Part shown: positions 19,872-35,302 of the stretch, in pieces
Layout: each line of letters starts with the position of its first letter
Position numbering within the stretch: the first letter of the stretch is position 1
From: Spiroplasma taiwanense CT-1
Lineage (GTDB): Bacteria > Bacillota_I > Bacilli_A > Mycoplasmatales > Mycoplasmataceae
DNA length: 64,000 nt
Assembly (NCBI RefSeq): GCF_000439435.1
Contig: NC_021846.1
Location: forward strand, 310,001 to 374,000
Direction: 5' to 3'
Notes under the pieces: model-generated
Database searches by the model: none
Seen by the model: only the letters and a program-made list of their open reading frames with translations
Told to the model about the DNA's origin: nothing
Program-made: the position numbers and the translations under genes

Positions 19872-20894
19872 ATGTTAACAAATCGACAAGAATTAATTTT
19901 ACAAGCAATTATTGAAGAATACATTAAAACGGCTTTTCCTATTGGTTCAAAAAGAATACAAGAGGTATTAGAAATAGAAATATCTTCAGCAACAATTAGA
20001 AATGAATCTGCTTTTTTAGAAGAACAAGGTTTTTTAGAAAAAGCTCATACTTCTTCAGGTAAGGTTCCTTCAACAAAAGGTTATAGATATTATGTTGATA
20101 ATTTAATGAAGTCAAATAATATTGATGATATTAAATTACAAATAGAAGAAATTTTTAAAAAAAGGGGTGCAAGTATTGATGAAATTTTGGAACAAACTTC
20201 AGTAATTTTAAGTGAAATGACTAAATTAGCAACAATTGTTGCAACTTCTAATGAATTAGAAGAACTTCTTTTGTCAAAAGTTGAATTAGTTCCAATTTCA
20301 AATCAAAAGGCAATTATTTTATTTGTACTTTCAAATGGACAAATTCAAAATAAAACAATTAGTTTGGACAAAATTTCATTAGAGGAATTAAGAATATCAA
20401 TAGATTTATTTAATGAAAGATTAATTAATTCTAAAATTTCAGAAATTGAGACAAAGTCACAAGTAATTATTCCTATTTTGAAGCAACAAGTTAAAAAATA
20501 TGAATTTATTCTACAAACCCTAGTAAATGCTTTATTGCATACAGATTCAAATAAATCTAAAACAAGGGGTGTAAAATATTTACTTGAAAATCCAGAATTT
20601 AATGATCCGTTAAAAATAAAAAAAGTTATTGAATTTATTGAAAATGCTTCACCATTTTCGTGATTTAATTATCAAAGCAAAACTGAAAATAAAGCAGCTG
20701 TTGCTATTGGATTTGAAACAGGAATTGCAAATGATGATATAGCAGTTATTGGAACAAAATTCCCCACAAAAGGTGGGGGAAAAGGTGCACTTGCACTAGT
20801 TGGGCCTAAGAGAATTGAATATGATAAAGTTTCAAAACTTTTAGAATGAATCTCAGAAAAAATTGAGGAAAAATTTTCAATAGAAGGAGAATAA
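19872..20894 (+). CDS. hrcA: Heat-inducible transcription repressor HrcA
   Basis: HrcA binds CIRCE and represses chaperone genes. The 340-residue protein begins MLTNRQELILQAIIEEYI, the winged-helix N-terminus, with ISSATIRNESAFLEEQGFLEKAHTSSGKVPSTKGYRYYVD given in parts as the recognition region. The C-terminal domain ends with VIGTKFPTKGGGKGALALVGPKRIEY, the family's GP-x-R-M/I-x-Y motif. ATG 19872 follows TGGAGG by 6 nt; upstream in-frame codons are in the CIRCE and are not used. One or two TGA are Trp. grpE starts 1 nt after the stop. Confidence 0.96.
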
Positions 20895-20895
20895 A

Positions 20896-21522
20896 ATGGA
20901 TAAAAAAGAAAAAAAAATTATTTTTGATTTATTAGACGATATAAAAATAAATTTAAATATTGATTTAAAATCTGATGATAAAGATAAGAAGCTAAAAAAG
21001 GATAAAAAAAATGAAGATGAAATTGAAATAGACATTGAAAAAAAAGAATTATCAAGTGTTGAAAAACTTGAATTGGAAATTGCAAATTTAATGAATGAAA
21101 TTTCAAAATTAGAGGAAGCAAAATTAATGGCTATTGCAGATAATCAAAATACTGTAAGAAGATTTCAAAATGAGACCATGCTTATCAAAAAATATGGTGG
21201 GGAAAAATTAGCAATTGAATTATTACCAGCAATTGATATGTTTAGAACTGTTTTAAAATCTTCTCCAGATAATCCTGAAATTAAAAATTATTTAATGGGA
21301 TTTGAAATGATTATTAGTCAAATTGATCAAGCATTATCAAATTCTGGAATACAAATAATTGAAGTAAAATCTGGAGATGAGTTCAACCCAGAACTTCATA
21401 CAGCAATTGAACAAATTGAAACAGAAGAGTTTGAATCAGGTAAAATTACTTCTGTAGTATCAAATGGATATAAATTACATGATAGAGTGATAAAACATGC
21501 AGCTGTAAAAGTTGCTAAATAA
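20896..21522 (+). CDS. grpE: Nucleotide exchange factor GrpE
   Basis: GrpE releases ADP from DnaK. The 208-residue protein has a Lys/Asp/Glu-rich N-terminal 55 residues (unstructured), then the long coiled coil (ELEIANLMNEISKLEEAKLMAIADNQNTVRRF in outline). It ends with the beta-domain signature NPELHTAIEQIE and a terminal VIKHAAVKVAK. It is spaced 1 nt from hrcA with AAGGAG inside the hrcA end, and 20 nt from dnaK, so it is co-regulated by HrcA. Confidence 0.96.
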   Translation: MDKKEKKIIFDLLDDIKINLNIDLKSDDKDKKLKKDKKNEDEIEIDIEKKELSSVEKLELEIANLMNEISKLEEAKLMAIADNQNTVRRFQNETMLIKKYGGEKLAIELLPAIDMFRTVLKSSPDNPEIKNYLMGFEMIISQIDQALSNSGIQIIEVKSGDEFNPELHTAIEQIETEEFESGKITSVVSNGYKLHDRVIKHAAVKVAK

Positions 21523-21527
21523 AGTAA

Positions 21528-23339
<1,812 letters not shown>

Positions 23340-23341
23340 TT

Positions 23342-23371
23342 ATAAAACAAATTATATTTGTTTTATTTTTT
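23342..23371 (+). terminator. Terminator between dnaK and dnaJ
   Basis: ATAAAACAAAT (23342-23352) pairs perfectly with ATTTGTTTTAT (23356-23366), followed by TTTTT. It should end most hrcA-grpE-dnaK transcripts, leaving dnaJ to read-through or its own start. Confidence 0.85.
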
Positions 23372-23394
23372 ACAAATAGATAAAGAGGTATATT

Positions 23395-24537
23395 ATGGCT
23401 AAAAAGCGTGATTATTATGAAATATTGGAAGTAGCAAAATCTGCAACCGAAGATGAAATAAAAAAAGCTTATCGTAAATTAGCTAAAAAATATCATCCAG
23501 ATATTTCAAAAGAACATGATGCTGAAGAGAAATTTAAAGAAGCAACAGAAGCAGCCGAAGTTTTATTAGATAAAAATAAAAGACAAACTTATGATCAATT
23601 TGGTCATGATGGTCTAAATGGCATGGGAGCTGGTTTTGGAGGATTTGGAGGTTCTGGATCTGAATTTAGTGATTTCTTTTCAAATATGGGAGGAGCTTCA
23701 GATTTCTTTTCAGATATTTTTTCAAGCTTCTTTGGTGGTTCAAGAACTTCATCACGCGAAAATAGAAGAGGAACTTCAAGAGGTAGAGATATTGTAATTG
23801 AAGTAATTCTAGAACTTAAAGAATTATTGTTTGGAATTGACAAAGAAGTAAAACTTGATTTAATTTCAAAATGTGATGATTGTAATGGAATAGGTGTTAA
23901 ATCTAAGGCAGATATAATGGAATGTGATGTTTGTCATGGTATGGGTAAAGTTTTTGTAATTCAAGATATGGGAATTGCAAAGTTTCAAACTGAGAAAATA
24001 TGTCCAAAATGTAAAGGCATTGGAGAAATTACTTTAAACCCATGTAAAATTTGTCGTGGTGATGGAACAACTCTGAAAAAAGAAACAATAGTAATGCCAA
24101 TACCAAAAGGTCTAATTCCAGGTCAACAAATTGTTTTAAGAAATGTTGGTAACTATTCTAAGGATGGAGGAGAAAAGGGACATTTATATGCAAATATAAA
24201 TTTAAAAGCTTCAAAAAATCTTAAAATAGTTAATGAATATGATATAAAATTTAAATTTAATTTAAATTACATTGATGCTCTACTCTCAAATGAAATTTCA
24301 ATTGATACATTGGATGGAGTTATTAATGTAAAAATTCCAAAAGGTATAAAAAATGGGGACTTAATTACTGTGAAAAATCATGGTTTATATAAAGGAGTTA
24401 AATCTTCACATAGAGGAAATTTATTATTAGAAGTAAATATAGTTCTTCCAAATGAAGTATCAAAATCTGAAAAAATTTCATTAGAATTGATTCAAAAAGA
24501 TAGTAATTTTAAAGTTAATAATAATCTTAAAGAATAA
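23395..24537 (+). CDS. dnaJ: Chaperone DnaJ (Hsp40)
   Basis: DnaJ stimulates DnaK ATPase. The 380-residue protein has a J domain ([30 protein letters not shown] in outline, with the HPD motif) and a Gly/Phe-rich region (residues 78 to 125). Four zinc-binding repeats CxxCxGxG follow ([32 protein letters not shown]), then the C-terminal substrate-binding domains. AGAGG is 7 nt upstream. No CIRCE is seen in front of dnaJ. The terminator upstream suggests lower expression than dnaK. Confidence 0.97.
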   Translation: MAKKRDYYEILEVAKSATEDEIKKAYRKLAKKYHPDISKEHDAEEKFKEATEAAEVLLDKNKRQTYDQFGHDGLNGMGAGFGGFGGSGSEFSDFFSNMGGASDFFSDIFSSFFGGSRTSSRENRRGTSRGRDIVIEVILELKELLFGIDKEVKLDLISKCDDCNGIGVKSKADIMECDVCHGMGKVFVIQDMGIAKFQTEKICPKCKGIGEITLNPCKICRGDGTTLKKETIVMPIPKGLIPGQQIVLRNVGNYSKDGGEKGHLYANINLKASKNLKIVNEYDIKFKFNLNYIDALLSNEISIDTLDGVINVKIPKGIKNGDLITVKNHGLYKGVKSSHRGNLLLEVNIVLPNEVSKSEKISLELIQKDSNFKVNNNLKE

Positions 24538-24560
24538 TTTAGATTTATTATTGAAATTAG

Positions 24561-24587
24561 AAAGCCCATATTTTTATGGGTTTTTTT
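24561..24587 (+). terminator. Terminator after dnaJ
   Basis: CCCATA (24565-24570) pairs with TATGGG (24575-24580), with flanking AAAG/TTTT and seven T. Confidence 0.85.
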
Positions 24588-24664
24588 AAATAAATTACAA
24601 CCTTAAAATAAACTTAGTATTTATTAATTCTTTTAATAAATGTATAATTTAAAGGGGTGTAGTT

Positions 24665-27105
<2,441 letters not shown>

Positions 27106-27161
27106 TTGTTTTTAATTTAGTAAATAATGTAAAATCAAATTAGAAAAAAGAGGGATACAAT

Positions 27162-27773
27162 ATGACATCGATTGTTATTGGAGTAGTAGTTGTTATAGTT
27201 TTAATCTTTGTTATTGTTTCATCAATTACAAGTAAAAAAGCTCAAAAAGTTGAACAACAAAAAAGAAAAAAAGTTGTTAAAGAAGAAATAAAAAATTATT
27301 TATCAAAATCACAAAATATAAAAAATGTTAAATTAGAATATGAAAAGGTATATGCGAGAAAAGGTGTTGAATATAAGTATAGAGACGTTTTTGATGTTGT
27401 TGTTCAAATATTTGAAGCAAAAACCAATAAATTAATTACAACAACTGCATATGAAGTTGAAGGTATTACTACAAAAACTGCAAAAAACAGTTATACTACT
27501 GCTTGACAAGTTAATGATGAATTAAATTTGGATGAAACAAAAAAAAGAATTGCTATTGCTGAAAAAAAAATTAAATTAACAAGACAAGAAAAAATTGTTT
27601 TGAAAAAAGAAGAAAAAATAAAAGCGTTGGATCACAAAAATCAAGTAAAACAGGAGTTAAAAGTTTTAAAAGAAGAAAAGAAGGAACAAAAAAAGGAAAT
27701 CAATTCTTCTGTTGAAATTGATAAAGCAATAAAATCAACAACTGTAAAATTTATTCCAAGAAGAAATAAATAA
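27162..27773 (+). CDS. Hypothetical membrane-anchored protein, 203 residues
   Basis: An N-terminal membrane helix (residues 3 to 24, IVIGVVVVIVLIFVIVSSI) precedes a basic region, a compact middle part (KNVKLEYEKVYARKGVEYKYRD) and a long Lys/Glu-rich helix at the C-terminus. One TGA is Trp. AAGAGGG lies 6 nt upstream. It looks like a signal-anchored protein with a cytosolic or extracellular coiled coil. I do not recognise it. A terminator follows. Confidence 0.75.
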
Positions 27774-27775
27774 TT

Positions 27776-27803
27776 AAAACATATTTATTAAAATATGTTT
27801 TTT
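27776..27803 (+). terminator. Terminator
   Basis: AAAACATATTT (27776-27786) pairs with AAATATGTTTT (27791-27801), T run follows. Confidence 0.8.
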
Positions 27804-27830
27804 GCTTATATTATAAATAGAGGTTATTTT

Positions 27831-29930
27831 ATGAATAAAGAAATGTTAGCTGTTACAAAAGAAGATTTTAAAAGATATTTAACAGAATGTCCAAAAATAG
27901 CGTGAATTTTTCATAGTTTTGAAAATTTTCAAAAAACAGTTCAACTAAAAAAACAAAAGAAAATTGAAATACATTATAAAACCCCAACTGATAATGAAGA
28001 TGATTATAATAGTTCTGCTGGTTTTGAAGTATTTGAATTATATTTTGATTTGTTAAATAAAAATGAAAATGAATTAGATGAAAACCAAATTATTCAGAGA
28101 GAAATTCTTAAAAAACAATTGAATGATACTAATGGTTTTGAAATTATAGGAATACCAGCAGAAACTATCGTTGATGGGAATGAAGTGGGTCTTGCAGCAA
28201 GAGAGTATTTCATTGAGAAATTATATAAAGAAAACCTAAAAAACAAAACTAATTATAAATATTTTGATTTAAGTAATTTAAATTATGAAGAGTCGATTGA
28301 AAAAACTAAGGAATTATTAAAAGATTTAAATTATAAATATTTATTTGAACCAACTTTTGAATTTATGAACTCCAAACTAAAAATTAGATGTGATGTTTTA
28401 ATAAATCACGGTAATAATAGAATTGAGATTATTGAATTTAAAGCTTCTACTTCTTCAAAAGTTGTTCATTTTTTTGACGTTTTTTATCAAAAAAAAGTAT
28501 TGGAAAAAAATAATTATATAATTGACGATATAAAAATTGGTTTAATCGAAAAAAATTACCTTAGAGGAGTAGGAATAATTTCAGAAAGAGATCACTTTGA
28601 AGTAATAGAAGAAGATATTAGTTTTGAAAATGATATTAAACTTTTTATTGAAAAATTGGTTTTACCAAATTTAGGGGAAAGCGATTTAAATTATAACCAA
28701 TTAATAAAAATTACAAATCAATTAGAAAATACAGTAACAAAACCAAATTTATTAGACTTAATAAATAAATTTGAGGAAAGTGGATTTGATTTTGATGAAA
28801 TTATAATAGAAATTTCAAATTCATTTAAGGATGATGAATTTCTATTTAAAAGATATTGCAAAAAATTTCATTTAAAATATAAAGCATCTCAAATTATTGA
28901 AGAAACACCTTTTTGTAAAACAACTGTTCCATATTATGATAAAAAAGAATTTAATTTGTATGAATTAACTAGATTTAAAAAAGAAGCTACTATTATAAAT
29001 AATCTTTTTGAAAAACAACAAGAAATTTATATTAAAAATTTACAGGATTTAGATGATAGTAAATATATATATATGAATAAAAATATATTTGGAGCTGATC
29101 AAAAAAGAATTATTAAAGTAGTAAAAAAATATTTGGAAACTGGAATTAATGTTCCTGCAAATTTAATAAAAGAAGAAGGTTATGATAGACTATTAAATTT
29201 ATTAAAAGATTATTACAAATTTCCAGTTTATATGTATGATTTTGAAACAGTTAAGTGAGCTATTCCAAAGTATGACAATTCATGAAGTTATGAACAAATT
29301 CCATTTCAATATTCAATACACGTAATTGAAGATGAAAAATTTGATTTTAATAATTCTGATTTAACTATGAAGCATATGAATTTTATTGCAAACAAACAAG
29401 AAGACCCAAGACCTGAATTTCTAGTTAATTTTGTAAGAGATTGTTTTAAGTATGGACCTGGAATTTATGTTGCTTATAATAAATCTTTTGAGAAAATGGT
29501 TTTAAAAAATTTAATATTTTTATATCCAGAATTTGAAAAACCATTAAAGTATATTTATCAAAATACAATTGATTTAATGAATTTCTTTAAAAAATCAAAA
29601 GATAACTGATTAATATATCATCCTGATTTTCGTGGTTCATATTCTATAAAAAAAACACAACCAGCTTTAGATAATAGATTAAATTATAAAGATCTAAAAA
29701 TAAATAAGGGAGATAAGGCTAGTCAAACTTTTAGACAATTTTTAGATGAAGTAATTTCTATAGAAGAGTATCAAATAATTTTAAAAGAAGATATGTTAAA
29801 ATATTGTGATAGAGACACACTTGCTATGGTTGTTGTTTTACAAAAAATAATTGAATTAGTAACTCAGTATGATTGTAATTTTAAAGAGAAAATTGACAGG
29901 TTATTAAGGGAGGAGGAAAATGATGTATAA
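27831..29930 (+). CDS. DUF2779-like protein with two nuclease-like domains
   Basis: The 699-residue protein (TGA as Trp) has an N-terminal part resembling RecB/Cas4-type PD-(D/E)xK nucleases. Asp is in IRCDVLINH (near residue 186) and the E-x-K in EIIEFKASTSS (near 200). The C-terminal part looks RNase H/DEDD-like: YDFETVKWA (near 468), AYNKSFEKMVL (near 548), and YCDRDTLAMVVVL (near 658). This layout fits the DUF2779 family that is common in mollicutes; assignment is from memory of the family. It could act in nucleic acid repair or processing. ATG 27831 follows AGAGG. fmt starts inside its 3' end (overlap of about 8 nt), so they are co-translated. Confidence 0.7.
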
Positions 29931-30870
29931 AATTATATATTGTGGAACCCCTGACATTTCTGTAGAAATTCTCAAAGGTCTGGAAAAACTTAATTTAAAC
30001 ATAGTGGGTGTTATAACTCAACCAGATAAAGCAATTGGAAGAAAAAGAGAAGTAATTTTTTCTCCTATAAAACAATATTGTTTATTAAAAGGTTATAAAA
30101 TTTTTCAACCTAATAAAATTTTAACAATTTTAGATGAATTAAAAAAATTAAATCCTGATTTTTTAGTAACATGTGCCTATGGTCAATTTATACCACAAAA
30201 TATTTTGGATTTATTTAAAAATGCTATTAATGTTCATGCAAGTTTATTACCTAAATATAGAGGAGGAAGCCCAATTCAATTTGCATTAATAAATGGAGAG
30301 AAGAAAACAGGTATTTCTTTAATGAAAATGATAAAAAAAATGGATGCAGGAGAAATATATTTTCAAGATGAAATTGAAATATTTGATGAAGATGATTCAG
30401 GAACACTATTTAATAAATTAGCGATTTTTGGAAGAAAAGCTGTTGAAAAATATTTAATAAATATTTTTGAAAAAAAAATTTTGGGAAGTAGTCAAAATGA
30501 GGAAAAAGTAACTTTTGCATATAATTTATCAAGTGATCAAGAAAAAATTGATTGATCAAAATCTGCATATGAAATTAATAATTTTATAAGAGCATTAAGT
30601 CCTTCTCCAGTTGCATTTTCTTTTTTAGAAAAAGAAAGAATTAAAATCAAAAAAACAAGATTAATTAGTGTGGACGAAAAAATTACAACTTTGGATAAAA
30701 TTTTTGAACCTGGTGAAATAATTTTTTTAGATAATGAAGGCATAGTTGTATATACAAAAAATGGACTTCTAAAAATACTTGAATTACAAAGAGAAGGCAA
30801 AAAAATGGTTAGGGCAGGAACTTTTAATGGACAAAATTCAATTGTAAAAGTTGGCTCAAAATTTAGATAA
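29923..30870 (+). CDS. fmt: Methionyl-tRNA formyltransferase
   Basis: Fmt formylates initiator Met-tRNA with 10-formyl-THF. The 315-residue protein has the N-terminal fold with YCGTPDISVEIL and TQPDKAIGR. The catalytic region INVHASLLPKYRGGSPIQFALINGE contains the Asn-His pair and SLLPxxRGxxPI. The C-terminal domain is present. ATG 29923 is 6 nt from AGGAGG; an ATG at 29920 is adjacent but closer to the site. One TGA is Trp. It overlaps the DUF2779 gene. Confidence 0.95.
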
Positions 30871-30894
30871 ATTAGAAAAATGTAGAATTTTAGT

Positions 30895-30900
30895 TATAAT
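30895..30900 (+). promoter_or_regulatory. -10 box of efp
   Basis: TATAAT lies 24 nt after the fmt stop and 29 nt before the efp ATG. No terminator is visible after fmt, so efp may be read from both. Confidence 0.45.
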
Positions 30901-30929
30901 TTATTTAGTAACTAATAAGGAGAATAATT

Positions 30930-31487
30930 ATGTCAGTAAATGATTTAAGACCAGGAAGTACATTTCTTTATGAAGGAAATATTTTTGTAGTTTTGGAGAA
31001 TTCTTTTTCTAAAACAGGAAGACAACAAGGAAAAGTAACAGTTAAAGTTAAAAATTTAAGAACTGGGGCAAGAGTAGAAATTACTTTTACAGGTGGGGAA
31101 AAAGTAGATAAAGCATTAATTGAAAAAAAAGATATTCAATATTTATACAATGATGGAACAAATTGTGTGTTAATGAATACGGAGACATACGAACAAGTTG
31201 AAATTAGTTCTGCAAAGTTAGAATGAGAATTGAATTTTTTAACTGATGGTGTTATGGTAAAAATGACAGAATATGATGGAGAAATTTTAGGTATTTCAAT
31301 TCCTGAAAAAATTGAATTAACAATAATTGAAGCTGAACCAGCAGTAAAAGGTGATACAACAAGTGGCGCACAAAAAAAAGCTAAAGTCCAAACTGGCTTT
31401 GAAATTACTGTTCCATTATTTATAAAAGAGGGAGAAAAAGTTTTAATTAATACAAATGATGGTAAATATTCAGGTAGAGCAAATTAG
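30930..31487 (+). CDS. efp: Elongation factor P
   Basis: EF-P relieves ribosome stalling at polyproline. The 185-residue protein has three beta-barrel domains (VNDLRPGSTFLYEGNIFVV at the start, the middle OB fold ending AKLEWELNFL, and YSGRAN at the C-terminus). The tip loop reads SFSKTGRQQGKV. Arg31 stands where Lys34 is modified in E. coli, and Thr replaces the usual Pro. AAGGAG is 7 nt upstream. One TGA is Trp. An Asp23-like gene follows after 23 nt. Confidence 0.96.
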
Positions 31488-31510
31488 TTAAACGAATTGA
31501 GGAAAGAAAA

Positions 31511-31801
31511 ATGTATATTTCTATGGAAAGAAATTCTAGAGGCAATCTAGAAATTGAAGAACAAATATTAAATAAAATTATTGAGTTTTATGTTATTAAC
31601 AATATAAAAGGTTTTGAAAAGATAGAACCTTTAATAACTTTACATCAAGAAAATCATATATTTATTACAATTAAAATTTATGTTAAAAAAAGAGATAAAT
31701 TAGTAATTGATGAAGTTAAATTAAGTGAAATAATTTCAAATTCAATTGAAAATACTTTAAATTTAAAACCAAAAAATATTGCTTTTGCCTTTATAAAATA
31801 A
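31511..31801 (+). CDS. Asp23/Gls24-like small protein
   Basis: The 96-residue protein starts RGNLEIEEQILNKIIEFYVI, and has the pattern HIFITIKIYVKKRDKLVIDEVKLSEIISNSIENTLNLKP. This matches the Asp23/Gls24 family in outline, as in Bacillus YqhY, which also lies near efp. The exact role is not known; YqhY has been linked to fatty-acid synthesis control. ATG 31511 follows GAGGAAAG. The stop codon is inside a terminator stem. Confidence 0.7.
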   Translation: MYISMERNSRGNLEIEEQILNKIIEFYVINNIKGFEKIEPLITLHQENHIFITIKIYVKKRDKLVIDEVKLSEIISNSIENTLNLKPKNIAFAFIK

Positions 31802-31813
31802 AGGCTTTTTTTT
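31787..31813 (+). terminator. Terminator overlapping the Asp23-like stop
   Basis: GCCTTTAT (31787-31794) pairs with ATAAAGGC (31798-31805), followed by eight or more T. The hairpin overlaps the stop codon at 31799-31801. Confidence 0.88.
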
Positions 31814-31930
31814 CAAAAAATAAATTTTAAAGTATTTTAAATTTTAAAGTTTTTACTTGGTATAATAACCTTTAAATAATGACTAAAATAGTGTATAATA
31901 ATTTTGTCTTAAATTAGGAGGAAATTTGGT

Positions 31931-33784
31931 ATGGCAGCACAAAAAAAAGTTAATAATTCCAAAGAAAAATCTAAATCTATAACATTGACAAAACCTGGTA
32001 CAGAATATGTTTTTCAGAAATTTAGTCCAAAAGCTTTAGCATTAATTAATAAATATAATTTACAAACAGATGATAGTTATAAAAAACTTATTTCATCTTT
32101 TGAAAGAATTGAGTCATTACCAAAAGATGATCCAAGAAGACCAAATCTTGTTGAATTATGAGAAGGCGAATTTAATAGAATTTTTAAACATTTTTGAGAA
32201 AATTTTTCTTCAGTACAAAGAGTTTCTGAAACAGGAATTGCTGGTTGAAAAGATAGACTAGATGTAAAGCCAATTTCTATGTCTCCAGATCAAAAAAGAA
32301 AAGATTTGATGTCGAGATTATCTCCAAATGGAATTTCTGTTAATAGAACTACTAAAGAGCAAATTTTAACAAAGGCTGGTTATCAACAAAATATAAAAAC
32401 TGATCAATTTAATTTTACTGCAATGCCAAAAACAGGACAAAATATTTTTGAAATTGAAAATATTTTAAGTTCTTCTGATAATAAAGAATTTGGTGAACCA
32501 GAAAGTATTCTAAGTAATAATTATGCAGTTTCTAATGGAAATAAAGATATTAATTTATCTCAAGAAGAAATTAATAATATTGATCAATTGGTTTCAAATT
32601 TAGAAATTGATGAAGAAACAGAATTAATGACTTCAGAACCAGTAAGAGATCCAGGTCTTTTAGAATTTGTAAGCGATGGAAAAATTGTTAGTTCAAATGA
32701 AGAACAAATTACAAATAATGAGAATAAAGAACTAAATAGTTATTCTAAAGAATATATTGTAAATGAAAAAATGAAAAGAGATGAATTTAACAGAACTAAT
32801 AACATTGAAATTAATGAAGAACAACTTGAAGAAGAAAATTATGCTTTTTTAGAGTTAGGTACTGATTTTTTTCAAGAATATATTGGAACTGAAGGATTAC
32901 CTGCAAAGGAAATTACAAAAAATGGAAGTCTAAATTTTGAATATACAAAAAAAGATGAGGAAATTAATCCTGAAAAAAGAAATATTTTATCAAAAGAGGG
33001 TTTTGAAATAAATATAAATTCAGAAAAAACTGATTTAATGGGAAAACCTGCTTATAGTGTTCAGAATGGAAAAGTTGGAAGTAAGCCATTCCATGAAATT
33101 CACCCAATTGGTTACTACCCAATGAATTATGAAGCATCAAAAAGACCATCAATGCAAGATTTAATGTTATCTAATAAAAGAGAAGGTAACTCATTAGATG
33201 AAATGTCTCAAAAAATTGAATTTTTAAGAGAATTAAGAAATGAAAGACGTCATAGAATTAATATGATGAAGATTGAGCGTGCAAACAGTTATATTCTTGC
33301 ACGAGCAAGAAGACTTGCAGAAAACCGTGAACTTAGAAGAATTAAAAGACGCGAAGATTTAAATTTAAAATCAATTGAAAAAGCAGAAAGAATGCGAAGA
33401 TTGCAAGAGCGTCAAAAATTAATTGAGTTAATGAAAGAACGTCAATTAAAAAGAACTGAGGAAAAACGAGTTGCTACAGTTTTACGTTTAGAACGTGAAA
33501 GACGTATGGAGAGAGACGCAAAATATAGATCTGAAATAGCTCTAATTGATTCACAAATTAAACATGAACAGGAAATGATTAAGCGAACTGAATTAAAAAT
33601 GAAAGCCTATTTTACAAGAGTGCATGATGATCAACTATTTGATGAATCTTTAAAAATTGCTAAAGATATTAATGAATTTAAATCATTAGAAGAAAAAGCA
33701 AATATTTTAAAATCAATTGAAGAACAAAAAAGAGCAGATAAAATTGAGAAGATTAGCAGAAAGTTTATTAAAAATATCAAATAG
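31931..33784 (+). CDS. Large coiled-coil protein, Arg/Glu-rich C-terminus
   Basis: The 617-residue protein (TGA as Trp four times in the first 110 residues) has a short folded-looking N-terminus (RRPNLVELWEGEFNRIFKHFWENF). An acidic, Asn-rich middle spans about 150 to 400. A basic continuous coiled coil runs from about 430 to the end (RNERRHRINMMKIERAN, ERQKLIELMKERQLKRTEE). A HPIGYYPMNYEASKRPSMQDL segment links the two. No membrane helix is seen. AGGAGG precedes ATG 31931. It looks structural or cytoskeletal, which is inference from composition only. Confidence 0.75.
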
Positions 33785-33787
33785 CAT

Positions 33788-33828
33788 AAAGTGGGCAAGA
33801 AAATTAATATCAACTTGCCCACTTTTTT
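33788..33828 (+). terminator. Strong terminator
   Basis: AAAGTGGGCAAG (33788-33799) pairs with CTTGCCCACTTT (33814-33825), T run follows. This is the most GC-rich hairpin in the neighbourhood. Confidence 0.92.
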
Positions 33829-33880
33829 AAAAATTAAGGAAAAAATATATTTTTATGGATGAGAAGTAGGAGAATGAAAT

Positions 33881-35269
33881 ATGGCAAAAAAAATTGAAAA
33901 AAAGTCTGATATGGATTTTACTTTAATTTCAAATAAAACAAAACAACGAATTAGAGGTTTAATTGAAAAAAGATTAACCCCAAAAACAATTATTTTATTT
34001 GCTCAAGAATATGAATCATATGAAAAAGCAGTTAGAGAAGAATTAATTAAATATATTGAATTTCTTCTAAAACAAGAAGAGGAAAATTTTATTAGAGAAT
34101 CTTCTTCCTATTGACAGGATCCACGCTTACAAATTATTCAGGAGAGAAAAAAAATAGAATTTACAGAAAAACAACAAAATATTAAAAAGATTCAAGATTA
34201 TTTAATTTCAACAAATATAAAAAAATTTGTTGCACCACTTCCAATTAAAAATAATGAAATTAAAAAAATTGAAGTTACTCCTATTTTTAAAAGATATGAG
34301 ATAGCTAACAAAATTAGTGAACAAAATAAAAAAACAAGTGATGCACCTTCAAAAGTAAATAATACTACGATTCCTACTGTGAAAAAAAATAATACAAAAG
34401 TCAAAAATAAACAAGTTAATCTGAAAAATATATCAGCAACTTCCTTAAAATCATCTTCTGTAGAACCTAAAAAAATTACAAAATCAAAACCAACTATTAT
34501 AGATAATAATAAAAATAGTAAAATTGATTTTCTTTTAAAAGAGGCTCAACAAAGAGAAGCAGAAGAGATTAGAATAAAAAAAGAACAAGAAGAAAAAAAT
34601 AAGCAAGCAGAAGAACAAAAAAATAAAGAGATATTGGAGCAGAATGCAATCAGGGAAAAACTTTTAAAGGAAAAACAGGAAAGTGCTAAATTAGCAAAAC
34701 AAAAAAAACTTGTAAAAAAAGTAAATTCTGAAAATATAATTAAGCTTGAAAAACAAAAAAAACCAGAAATTATTATAAAACCTGTTAAATCAAAATACGA
34801 GCAAAAATTATTGGCTTCATCCTTTAAAGAATCAAATAGTCAAGGAAGAAATTATTTAAAAGAACAAGAAGAAAAAGAAAAATTATGAAAAGAACTATAT
34901 GGTAAAACTAGAGAGGAAACATTAAAAGAAAGAAAAGATTCAAATATTAATATAGTTAATGAACTAAAAACTTCAAAAAAACTAGTAAATTTTGATACCG
35001 AGGAATTAACAGAATTTAAGGTTTTAAATAATACTTTTTTAATTGAAGAATACATTGATCCTAAAAGTAAATATTTTAATTTTTGAAAAAAAATGAGAAA
35101 AAAATATAAAATGTCTAATATAACTGTTTGATTAAGTTTAAATGGAAAAAAACATAAGAAAATTTTAAAAAAGAGATTAAAATTAGAAAAAAAATTAGGT
35201 AAGAAAAACATTGCCTTAAAGTCATCAAATAATACAAAAAGTGCAAGTTCACAATCTTTTAAAAAGTAA
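33881..35269 (+). CDS. Hypothetical basic coiled-coil protein, 462 residues
   Basis: ATG 33881 opens a Lys-rich protein read through several TGA codons to TAA 35267-35269. Residues about 1 to 90 look folded (DFTLISNKTKQRIRGLIEKRLTPKTIILFAQEYE). A long Lys/Glu/Gln coiled coil lies at about 210 to 285 (REAEEIRIKKEQEEKNKQ). The C-terminal 80 residues are strongly basic (LNGKKHKKILKKRLKLEKK). It follows the other coiled-coil gene after a terminator. I do not recognise a family. The basic tail could bind nucleic acid or membranes; this is speculation. Confidence 0.72.
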
Positions 35270-35302
35270 AATTTAGTTAGTAAATAAAAAGGGTAAAAAA
35301 AT

